From Sphaerisporangium rufum (lineage in GTDB: Bacteria; Actinomycetota; Actinomycetes; Streptosporangiales; Streptosporangiaceae): a stretch of DNA of 50,610 bases. Below the pieces are notes generated by a model that was given only the letters and a program-made list of their open reading frames with translations, searched no databases and was not told the DNA's origin. The position numbers and the translations under genes were made by a program. Of this stretch, positions 42,689 through 50,610 are shown piece by piece. Location: NCBI RefSeq assembly GCF_016863395.1, contig NZ_BOOU01000056.1:1-50610 (forward strand). The letters run 5' to 3'. Positions within the stretch are counted from its first letter, which is position 1. Every line of letters begins with the position of its first letter.

Positions 42689-44326
42689 ATGACCGATCTG
42701 CTCTTCCGCGGCGGCCGGGTGTTCACCGCCGCCACCGGTCCCGGTGACCCGCCGGGCTTCGCCGAGGCCGTGCTCGTCCGGGACGGGCGGATCGCCGCGG
42801 TGGGCCCCGCGGCCGAGGTGACCGCGGCGGCCCGTCCCGGGCACCAGACCGTGGACCTGCGCGGCCGGCTGCTGACCCCCGGGTTCACCGACGCGCACGT
42901 GCACCCGATCCAGGCCGGGCTGGAACGGGCCCGCTGCGACCTGGCGGAGATCTACGGCCTGCCCGCCTACCTGGCGCGGGTGGCGGAGTACGCCGCGGCG
43001 CACCCGGACCTGACCTGGATCACCGGCGGCGGCTGGGACATGGCCGCCTTCCCGGGCGGGCTGCCGCACCGCTCCCAGCTCGACACGATCGACCGGCCGG
43101 TGTATCTGATCCAGCGTGACCACCACGCCGCCTGGGTGAACACCCGGGCACTGGAGATCGCCGGGATCACCGCCGCCACCCCCGACCCCGCCGACGGCCG
43201 CATCGAGCGCGACCCCGGCGGCGCGCCGAGCGGCGTGCTGCACGAGGGGGCCATGGACCTGGTCGGCCTGCTCACCCCCCGCCCGACCGCGGCCGACCTG
43301 GACGCCGCGCTGATGGACGCGCAGTCGCACCTGTTCTCGCTCGGCATCACCGGCTGGCAGGACGCGATCGTCGGCTCCTACGCCGGTTCGGACGACAACC
43401 TGCCCGCCTACCTGTCGGCGGCGGCCGCCGGCCGGCTGCGCGCCCGGGTGGTCGGCGCGCTGTGGTGGGACCGGGCCCGCGGCGCCGAGCAGATCGAGGA
43501 GCTGGTGGACCGGCGCTCCCGCGCCGTCGGGTCCTTCTCGGCCGGCTCAGTGAAGATCATGCAGGACGGCATCGCGGAGAACTTCACCGCGGCGGTGATC
43601 GAGCCGTACTGCGGCTGCGGGCCGGACCGGCGCGGCCTGTCCTACGTCGATCCCGAGGCGCTCACCGGGCACGTGGCCGAGCTGGACCGGCTGGGATTCC
43701 AGGTGCACGTGCACGCCATCGGCGAGCGGGCGGTACGCGAGGCCCTGGACGCGCTGGAGGGCACCGACCCGGCCAACCGCCACCACATCGCCCACCTGCA
43801 GATCATCGAGCCGTCGGACGTGCCGCGCTTCGCGCGGCTGGGGGTGACCGCGAACCTACAACCACTGTGGGCCACCCACCACCGGCAGATGGACGAGCTG
43901 TGCATCCCCTACCTGGGTGAGGAGCGGGCGTCCTGGCAGTATCCGTTCGCCGATCTGGTGCGCACCGGCGCCCGGCTGTGCGCGGGCAGCGACTGGCCGG
44001 TGTCCTCGGCGGACCCGCTGCAGGGCATGCACGTGGCGGTCAACCGGACCGAGCCCGGCGGGTCGGTGCACGCCGGCTACCCGACCGCGGGCACGCCGTT
44101 CCTACCGCACCAGCGCCTGGACCTCGCCACCGTGATGACCGCCTACACCGCGGGGTCGGCGTGGATCAACCACGACGACCGGGCCGGCGTCATCGCGCCG
44201 GGCAACCGGGCCGACCTGGTCGTGCTGGACCGGGATCCCTACACGCTGCCACCCGAGGAGATCTGGACCACCCGGGTGGCCCTGACGTTCGCCGGCGGCG
44301 AGTGCGTGTACGAGCGGGCCGGCTGA
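42689..44326 (+). CDS. Amidohydrolase family 3 protein (YtcJ-like)
   Basis: The 545-residue metal-dependent hydrolase has a small beta-sandwich at both ends and a TIM barrel. Zinc residues are seen in PGFTDAHVHPIQAG (His70, His72), in SAGSVKIMQDGIAENF, in QVHVHAIGERAVREALDA and HHIAHLQI, and the Asp in RLCAGSDWPVSSADPLQGMH. The end ADLVVLDRDPYTLPPEEI is the usual urease-superfamily close. YtcJ-like enzymes hydrolyse diverse amides or N-acyl bonds; substrate unknown. The ribosome site before the ATG is weak (GCAGCGAG). It ends before a bidirectional terminator. Confidence 0.88.
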   Translation: MTDLLFRGGRVFTAATGPGDPPGFAEAVLVRDGRIAAVGPAAEVTAAARPGHQTVDLRGRLLTPGFTDAHVHPIQAGLERARCDLAEIYGLPAYLARVAEYAAAHPDLTWITGGGWDMAAFPGGLPHRSQLDTIDRPVYLIQRDHHAAWVNTRALEIAGITAATPDPADGRIERDPGGAPSGVLHEGAMDLVGLLTPRPTAADLDAALMDAQSHLFSLGITGWQDAIVGSYAGSDDNLPAYLSAAAAGRLRARVVGALWWDRARGAEQIEELVDRRSRAVGSFSAGSVKIMQDGIAENFTAAVIEPYCGCGPDRRGLSYVDPEALTGHVAELDRLGFQVHVHAIGERAVREALDALEGTDPANRHHIAHLQIIEPSDVPRFARLGVTANLQPLWATHHRQMDELCIPYLGEERASWQYPFADLVRTGARLCAGSDWPVSSADPLQGMHVAVNRTEPGGSVHAGYPTAGTPFLPHQRLDLATVMTAYTAGSAWINHDDRAGVIAPGNRADLVVLDRDPYTLPPEEIWTTRVALTFAGGECVYERAG

Positions 44327-44347
44327 GCCGCCCCGGGAGAAACGCGG

Positions 44348-44375
44348 CGGGCCCCCGCCATCCGGCGAGGGCCCG
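44348..44375. terminator. Bidirectional hairpin between the amidohydrolase and rbpA
   Basis: CGGGCCC-C-CGCC, loop ATCC, GGCG-A-GGGCCCG forms an 11-pair stem with one internal mismatch. It sits between two convergent 3' ends (stop at 44326 and stop at 44393). Confidence 0.75.
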
Positions 44376-44392
44376 ACCCATGATCTTCCGGT

Positions 44393-44740
44393 CTACCAGG
44401 GCGTACGGTTGTTGCTGCGCAGGCGCTCCAGCGCCTCGGCGAGGATGGCGGCGCCGTCGGTGTCGCTGCGCCGCTCCTTCACGTAGGCCAGGTGGGTCTT
44501 GTAGGGCTCGTTGCGCGGCGGGGCGGGCGGCGCGGACTCGTCCTGGCCGGCGGGAAGCCCGCACCGCGGGCAGTCCCAGTACTCCGGCACGGCCGCGTCA
44601 CTGGCGAAGCTCGGACGCGTCTCGTGCATGTTGGCGCACCAGAACGAGACCCGCACCCGGGGCGCCGCCTCGCCGCGCTCGGCCTCCCCCATCGGACCGG
44701 CGCCGACACGACTGCCACGGATCGCGTTGCCACTACCCAC
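44393..44740 (-). CDS. rbpA: RNA polymerase-binding protein RbpA
   Basis: RbpA is an actinobacterial transcription factor that binds RNA polymerase and the principal sigma factors and stabilises open complexes. The 115-residue protein matches the family along its whole length: VGSGNAIRGSRVGAGPMGEAERGE, the core VSFWCANMHETRPSFASDAAVPEYWDCPRCGLPAGQ with its cysteines, and the sigma-interacting C-terminal KTHLAYVKERRSDTDGAAILAEAL. GTG 44740 follows GAGGAG by seven bases and fits the known start. It lies 77 bases downstream of secG on the same strand. Confidence 0.97.
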   Translation of the reverse strand: MGSGNAIRGSRVGAGPMGEAERGEAAPRVRVSFWCANMHETRPSFASDAAVPEYWDCPRCGLPAGQDESAPPAPPRNEPYKTHLAYVKERRSDTDGAAILAEALERLRSNNRTPW

Positions 44741-44817
44741 GGATGAACTCCTCGCTTGATCGTCCCGCCGCGCGGCGGGATGAGAATCTCGGTGAGGCCC
44801 TGCCCCGAAAGGGCCCG

Positions 44818-45051
44818 CTACGCCGGCTTGAGCAACAGGCCGAGCGCGATGATGCACACGAACCAGACCGAGCCGGTGATGATCGTCAACCGGTCGAGGT
44901 TGCGCTCCACCACCGAGGACCCGCCGAACGACGAGGTGAACCCGCCACCGAACAGATCCGAGAGGCCGCCACCCTTGCCCTTGTGCAGCAGCACGAGCAG
45001 CACCATGAGGGCACTCGACAGGATGAGGGCGATGGAGATTCCGATAGTCAC
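44818..45051 (-). CDS. secG: Protein translocase subunit SecG
   Basis: SecG is the small subunit of the SecYEG export channel. The 77-residue protein has two membrane helices (about 4-22 and 57-75) joined by the conserved loop LLHKGKGGGLSDLFGGGFTSSFGGSSVVERNLDRLT. Start is GTG at 45051. It occupies its usual actinobacterial place after gap-pgk-tpiA; a 129-base gap from tpiA may hold its own promoter. Confidence 0.96.
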   Translation of the reverse strand: MTIGISIALILSSALMVLLVLLHKGKGGGLSDLFGGGFTSSFGGSSVVERNLDRLTIITGSVWFVCIIALGLLLKPA

Positions 45052-45180
45052 CGTTGACCTGTTCCCTGTTGCGCGCGCCGTAGCGCGACCTGACCTGCCC
45101 GGCGGTCGCCGGGGCGACGATTCGACGTTTCCATTCGAGGGTACGTCGTCATGCCGACTCGCACCTCCCGAACCGCACAG

Positions 45181-45966
45181 CTAGCCCGACATTTCGCCGA
45201 ATCGGCAGATTCGCACGAAATCTACTGGGTCGAGGCTCGCGCCACCGACCAGTGCCCCGTCGACATCGGGCTGCGCCATGATACCCGCGATGTTGCTTCC
45301 CTTGACCGACCCACCGTAAAGGATACGGACCGCGGCGGCCACCTCACCGTCGTACAGCTCGGCGAGTCGCGCGCGCAGCGCCCCGCAGACCTCCTGCGCG
45401 TCCTCGGGCGTGGCGACCTCGCCGGTGCCGATCGCCCAGACCGGCTCGTAGGCCAGCACGATCGTACCGGCCTGCTCGGTCTTCACCCCGTTCAGCGCCG
45501 CGTCCAGCTGCGACACCGAGTACGCGACCTGGCCGCCGGACTGGCGGACCGGCAGCCCTTCGCCCACGCACAGGATCGGGGTGATCGAGTGCCGGTAGGC
45601 GGCCTGCACCTTGGCGTTGACCACCTGGTCGTCCTCGGCGTGGTACTGCCGGCGCTCGGAGTGCCCGGCCAGCACGTAGGTGCAGCCGAGCTTGGCGAGC
45701 ATGGTGCCGGAGATCTCGCCGGTGTAGGCGCCGCCGTCGTGCACCGAGATGTCCTGCGCCCCGTACGTGACGCGCAGCTTGTCGCCGTCGACCAGCGTCT
45801 GGACGCTGCGCAGGTCGGTGAACGGCGGCAGCACCGCGACATCGGCCCGGTCGTGGTCCTTGTCGGTGAGCGAGAACGCCAGCTTCTGCACCAGGGCGAT
45901 GGCCTCCAGGTGGTTGAGGTTCATCTTCCAGTTGCCGGCGAACAGCGGCTTGCGGGCTGTGCTCAT
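45181..45966 (-). CDS. tpiA: Triosephosphate isomerase
   Basis: TpiA interconverts dihydroxyacetone phosphate and glyceraldehyde-3-phosphate. The 261-residue TIM barrel keeps the catalytic set: Lys14 in AGNWKMN, His102 in AGHSERRQ and Glu174 in [12 protein letters not shown], followed by the flexible loop; phosphate is held by [10 protein letters not shown] and [10 protein letters not shown]. It starts seven bases after the pgk stop and belongs to the gap-pgk-tpiA operon. Confidence 0.98.
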   Translation of the reverse strand: MSTARKPLFAGNWKMNLNHLEAIALVQKLAFSLTDKDHDRADVAVLPPFTDLRSVQTLVDGDKLRVTYGAQDISVHDGGAYTGEISGTMLAKLGCTYVLAGHSERRQYHAEDDQVVNAKVQAAYRHSITPILCVGEGLPVRQSGGQVAYSVSQLDAALNGVKTEQAGTIVLAYEPVWAIGTGEVATPEDAQEVCGALRARLAELYDGEVAAAVRILYGGSVKGSNIAGIMAQPDVDGALVGGASLDPVDFVRICRFGEMSG

Positions 45967-45973
45967 CGGTGCC

Positions 45974-47160
45974 TCAGTCCTCCAGGGCGGCGAGTCCGGG
46001 GAGGGTCTTGCCCTCGAGGTATTCCAGGCTGGCTCCGCCGCCGGTGGAGATGTGCGAGAAGCCGTCCTCGGGCAGGCCGAGCTTGCGGACCGCGGCCGCC
46101 GAGTCGCCGCCGCCGACCACGCTGAACGCGCCGGAGTCGATCAGCGCCTGCGCCACCGCGCGGGTGCCGCCGGAGAACGCGTCGAACTCGAACACGCCCA
46201 TCGGGCCGTTCCAGAAGACGGTCTCGGCGTCGGCCAGCTTGGCGGCGAACAGCTCGCGGGTCTTCGGGCCGATGTCCAGGCCCTCGCGGTCGGCCGGGAT
46301 CGCCGTCGCCGCGACCGCCTCGTGCGGGGCGTCCTCGGCGAACTCGGTGGCGGCCAGCACGTCGACCGGGAGCACCAGCTCCACGCCGCGCTTGTCGGCC
46401 TCGGCGATGAAGCCGCGCACCTGGTCGAGCTGGTCCTCCTGCAGCAGCGACCGGCCGACCTCGTGGCCCTGGGCCTTGAGGAAGGTGTACGCCATGCCGC
46501 CGCCGACGATCAGCCGGTCGACCTTGCCGAGCAGGTTGGCGATGACGCCCAGCTTGTCGGAGACCTTGGCGCCGCCGAGCACGACGGCGTAGGGCCGGGC
46601 CGGCTGCTCGGTGAGCTTCTTCAGCACCTCGACCTCGGCGACGATCAGGCCGCCGGCGGCGTGCGGGAGCAGGCCGGGCACGTCGTAGACGCTGGCGTGC
46701 TTGCGGTGCACCGCGCCGAAGCCGTCGCCGACGTACAGCTCGGCCAGCCCGGCCAGCCGGCCGGCGAACTCGCCGCGGACCGCGTCGTCCTTGGACTCCT
46801 CGCCCGGCTCGAACCGGAGGTTCTCCAGCAGGGCGACCTCGCCGTCGGCCAGGCCCTCGGCGGTCGCGCGAGCCGAGTCGCCGACCACGTCGGTGGCGAA
46901 CTTCACCGGCCGGCCGAGCAGCTCGCCCAGCCGGGCCGCCACCGGGGCCAGCGAGAACTCCGGCGCGACCTTGCCCTTGGGGCGGCCCAGGTGCGCGCAG
47001 ACGATCACCCGGGCGCCGCGACCGGCGAGCTCGGAGATCGTCGGCACCGAGGCCCGGATGCGGCCGTCGTCGGTGATGGTGTCCCCGTCCAGGGGGACGT
47101 TGAGGTCGGCGCGCACCAGCACGCGCCGACCCTGAACGTCGAGCGAGTCGATGGTCCGCA

Positions 47161-47161
<1 letters not shown>
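45974..47161 (-). CDS. pgk: Phosphoglycerate kinase
   Basis: Pgk makes ATP from 1,3-bisphosphoglycerate. The 395-residue protein shows the N-domain signature [65 protein letters not shown] and, in the nucleotide domain, [26 protein letters not shown] and [11 protein letters not shown]. The ATG overlaps the gap stop by one base (TGATG), so translation is coupled; an in-frame upstream extension lies within gap and was rejected. Confidence 0.98.
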
Positions 47162-48372
<1,211 letters not shown>

Positions 48373-49353
48373 TCACGGCGCGAGCATGTCGGCGGTCAGG
48401 TTCGCGTCGGTGGCGGCGATGCCCAGATCGGAGGCCCGCTTGTCGGCCATGGCGAGCAACCGGCGGATGCGCCCGGCGATGGCGTCCTTGGTGAGCGGTG
48501 GGTCGGCGATCTGCCCCAGTTCCTCGAGCGACGCCTGCTTGTGCTCCACCCGCAGCCGCCCGGCGACCACCAGGTGCTCGGGGGCCTCGTCGCCGAGGAT
48601 CTCCAGCGCGCGCTGCACCCGCGCCCCCGCCGCCACCGCGGCCCGGGCGGACCGGCGCAGGTTGGCGTCGTCGAAGTTGGCCAGCCGGTGCGCGGTGGCA
48701 CGTACCTCGCGGCGCATCCGCCGGTCCTCCCACTGCAGCACGCTGTCGTGCGCGCCGAGGCGGGTGAGCAGCGCGCCGATCGCGTCGCCGTCGCGCACCA
48801 CCACCCGGTCCACCCCGCGCACCTCGCGCGCCTTGGCGTGGATCTTGAGCCGGCGGGCCGCGCCGACCAGCGCGAGCGCCGCCTCGGGCCCGGGACAGGT
48901 CACCTCCAGCGACATCGACCGCCCCGGCTCGGTCAGCGAGCCGTGCGCCAGGAAGGCCCCCCGCCAGGCCGCCTCGGCGTCGCAGGTGGCCCCGGACACC
49001 ACCTGGCGCGGCAGGCCGCGCACCGGGCGCCCGTGATTGTCGATCAGACCGGTCTGCCGGGCCAGCGCCTCGCCGTCCCGGTAGACCCGCACGACGTACC
49101 TCGATCCCTTGCGCAGGCCGGCGGGTGCCAGGACCATCACCTCCGCCCGGTGCCCGAACACCTCACCGATGTCCTTGATCAGGCGCCGGGCGGTGACGTT
49201 GGTGTCGAGCTCGGCCTCGATGACGATGCGCCCGCCCACCAGGTGCAGCCCGCTGGAGAACCGCAGCAGCGTCGAAACCTCGGCCTTACGGCAACACGGC
49301 TTGAGCACCGTGAGCCTGCTCAGCTCGTCCTTCACCACACCCGTCATGGCCAT
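48373..49353 (-). CDS. whiA: Sporulation/cell-division regulator WhiA
   Basis: WhiA is a conserved DNA-binding protein; in Streptomyces it works with WhiB to start sporulation septation. The 326-residue protein has the family opening [33 protein letters not shown], the degenerate LAGLIDADG-like domain ([20 protein letters not shown]), and a C-terminal helix-turn-helix: [38 protein letters not shown]. The start is the ATG at 49353 or the in-frame ATG at 49347; GAGGA suits the first. It follows yvcK by 138 bases, as is usual. Confidence 0.97.
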   Translation of the reverse strand: MAMTGVVKDELSRLTVLKPCCRKAEVSTLLRFSSGLHLVGGRIVIEAELDTNVTARRLIKDIGEVFGHRAEVMVLAPAGLRKGSRYVVRVYRDGEALARQTGLIDNHGRPVRGLPRQVVSGATCDAEAAWRGAFLAHGSLTEPGRSMSLEVTCPGPEAALALVGAARRLKIHAKAREVRGVDRVVVRDGDAIGALLTRLGAHDSVLQWEDRRMRREVRATAHRLANFDDANLRRSARAAVAAGARVQRALEILGDEAPEHLVVAGRLRVEHKQASLEELGQIADPPLTKDAIAGRIRRLLAMADKRASDLGIAATDANLTADMLAP

Positions 49354-49491
49354 GTGCCTGTGTCCTCCCCCAAACAGACCGTCTCATGGTCGCGAAGCAG
49401 CCTCGCCGCGTGCCACGGTGGTCGCCCGGGACGGCACGCCGGCGAGCGCCCCCGGCAAGTCTCTCGCACCTTAGGGGTGCCCTGACCAGGA

Positions 49492-50514
49492 TCAACGCTT
49501 CCCACGGAAAATCTCGTCCAGGACCGCGGCAAGGCGGAGTGGGTCGTGCCGGGGCGAGCCGTCCGCCGAAGCCACCCCGGCCAGGACCAGCCGGGCGCCC
49601 ACCGCGTCGGCGGCCTTCTCCAGCGCGTCACGATCGGCGACCGCCCGGTGATCGGCGAGCACCACGTCGATCCGCAGGCCCGGCGCGTGCTCGCCCAGCA
49701 CGTGCAGATGCTTCTCGGCCGAGAAGCCGTCGGTCTCGCCCGGCTGCGGCGCCAGGTTCAGCGCCACCAGCCGGCGGGCACCGGTGTCGTGCAGCGCCTC
49801 GGCGAGCCGGGGCACCTTCAGATGCGGCAGCACGCTGGTGAACCACGAGCCGGGGCCGAGCACCACCCAGTCGGCCGCGCGCACCGCCGCCACCGCCTCC
49901 GGGCACGCCGGCGGATCGGCCGGCACCAGCGAGATCGCCTGGACGTTCCCCGGGGTGAGCGCGCAGGCCACCTGGCCGCGCACCACGGTCACCCGGCCGT
50001 CCAGCTCGACCTCCGCCTCGATGTCGATGGGCACCGACGCCATCGGCAGCACCCGACCGTGCGCGCCGAGCAGGCGGCCCACCCAGTCGAGCCCCACCAC
50101 CGGATCGTCCAGCAGCTCCCACAGCGCGACGATCAACAGATTCCCCACGGCGTGGCCGTGCAGCTCGCCCTCGCCGCTGAAGCGGTGCTGGACGACCCTG
50201 CTCCAGGTCTGGCCCCAGTCGTCGTCGCCGCACAGCGCGGCCAGCGCCATGCGCAGGTCACCCGGCGGCAGCACGCCGAGCTCGCGCCGCAGCCGGCCGC
50301 TGGATCCGCCGTCGTCGGCCACGGTGACCACCGCGGTCAGCTCCCCGGTCACCCGGCGCAGCGCCGACAGCGAGGCGTACAGCCCGTGGCCGCCGCCGAA
50401 CGCCACCACCCGGGGCGTCCCGCCCGCCGCCTCCGGTCGGGCCGTGCCGGCATCACCCGGCCCGATGGCACCCCGTCCGGTATCAGGATCAGCCGGCCCG
50501 GTGGCCCCCGGCAC
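49492..50514 (-). CDS. yvcK: YvcK/CofD-like gluconeogenesis factor (start uncertain)
   Basis: YvcK-family proteins bind UDP-sugars and affect carbon use and peptidoglycan precursor control. The core begins at VVAFGGGHGLYASLSALRR (about residue 36) and continues AVVTVADDGGSSGRLRRELGVLPPGDLRMAL, EGELHGHAVGNLLIVAL and WVVLGPGSWFTSVLPHL, all typical. The chosen GTG at 50514 gives 340 residues. However, the frame stays open upstream to the end of the window through a Gly/Thr/Ser repeat, so the real protein may be longer. Upstream, rapZ would be expected just outside. whiA follows. Confidence 0.93.
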   Translation of the reverse strand: MPGATGPADPDTGRGAIGPGDAGTARPEAAGGTPRVVAFGGGHGLYASLSALRRVTGELTAVVTVADDGGSSGRLRRELGVLPPGDLRMALAALCGDDDWGQTWSRVVQHRFSGEGELHGHAVGNLLIVALWELLDDPVVGLDWVGRLLGAHGRVLPMASVPIDIEAEVELDGRVTVVRGQVACALTPGNVQAISLVPADPPACPEAVAAVRAADWVVLGPGSWFTSVLPHLKVPRLAEALHDTGARRLVALNLAPQPGETDGFSAEKHLHVLGEHAPGLRIDVVLADHRAVADRDALEKAADAVGARLVLAGVASADGSPRHDPLRLAAVLDEIFRGKR

Positions 50515-50521
50515 GCCGCCC

Positions 50522-50610
50522 CCCGACCCGGTGCCACCTGATTTCGTAGCGCCCGACCCGGTGCCACCCGACCCGGTGCCACCTGATTTCGTAGCGCCCG
50601 ACCCGGTGCC
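50522..50610. repeat. 15-bp repeat array at the yvcK 5' end
   Basis: Two 15-base units alternate: A = CCCGACCCGGTGCCA and B = CCTGATTTCGTAGCG, in the order A-B-A-A-B-A, the last cut by the window edge. The copies are identical. In the yvcK frame (minus strand) they would encode the pentapeptides GGTGS and GATKS without a stop. Confidence 0.9.

Overview
The window is high-GC DNA (roughly 73-75% by eye) with the gene content of an actinomycete (Actinomycetota). RbpA, WhiA, OpcA, the SufR-type suf repressor, a CGNR zinc-finger protein, a DUF5999 protein, frequent GTG starts and several leaderless starts all point that way. A member of the Streptosporangiales/Thermomonosporaceae or a relative is my guess; the genus cannot be read from this sequence. 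No phage, insertion sequence, CRISPR array, rRNA or tRNA gene was seen.

The backbone matches, from memory, the conserved actinobacterial block known in Mycobacterium tuberculosis as roughly Rv1422 to Rv1462, written here in reverse: suf operon (1-3510), an ABC exporter (6960-8733), ctaA (12498-13595), ctaB (24589-25518), tkt-tal-pgi-zwf-opcA-pgl (26050-34652), rbpA-secG-tpiA-pgk-gap (44393-48165), then whiA and yvcK (48373-50610). Its roles are Fe-S cluster assembly, heme A synthesis for cytochrome oxidase, the oxidative and non-oxidative pentose phosphate pathway, lower glycolysis, protein export and transcription/sporulation control.

Accessory genes are inserted between the backbone pieces. 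3538-6793 holds an ArsR-type regulator divergent from an MFS exporter, plus a VOC protein. 8871-12321 holds an EamA exporter, a DUF5999 protein and an aldehyde dehydrogenase. 13602-16808 holds a SanA/YdcF protein, a CBM2-like exported protein and a PrsW protease. 16945-24637 is a sugar/glycoside locus with two divergent arms: a binding-protein-dependent ABC importer with a ROK repressor on the minus strand, and a dehydrogenase, a tagatose-3-epimerase-like isomerase and a GH63-type glycosidase on the plus strand. 34658-44326 holds an adenosine-deaminase family enzyme, a methyltransferase, a CGNR regulator, a beta-lactamase-fold hydrolase with a small HTH protein, a ThuA/Gfo-Idh-MocA pair, an ACT-GNAT fusion and an amidohydrolase.

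The strongest regulatory signals are an exact match to the reported mycobacterial SufR operator and an IdeR/DtxR-like iron box upstream of sufR; a near-palindrome that exactly fills the spacer of the divergent sugar-locus promoter; a perfect palindrome beside the ArsR/MFS pair; an orphan CebR/CelR operator in a convergent intergenic region; and a nested palindrome array upstream of the HTH/hydrolase pair. The sugar locus is the best candidate for a little-described system: it may import and dismantle a glucosylglycerate-like or related glycoside. That substrate is an inference.
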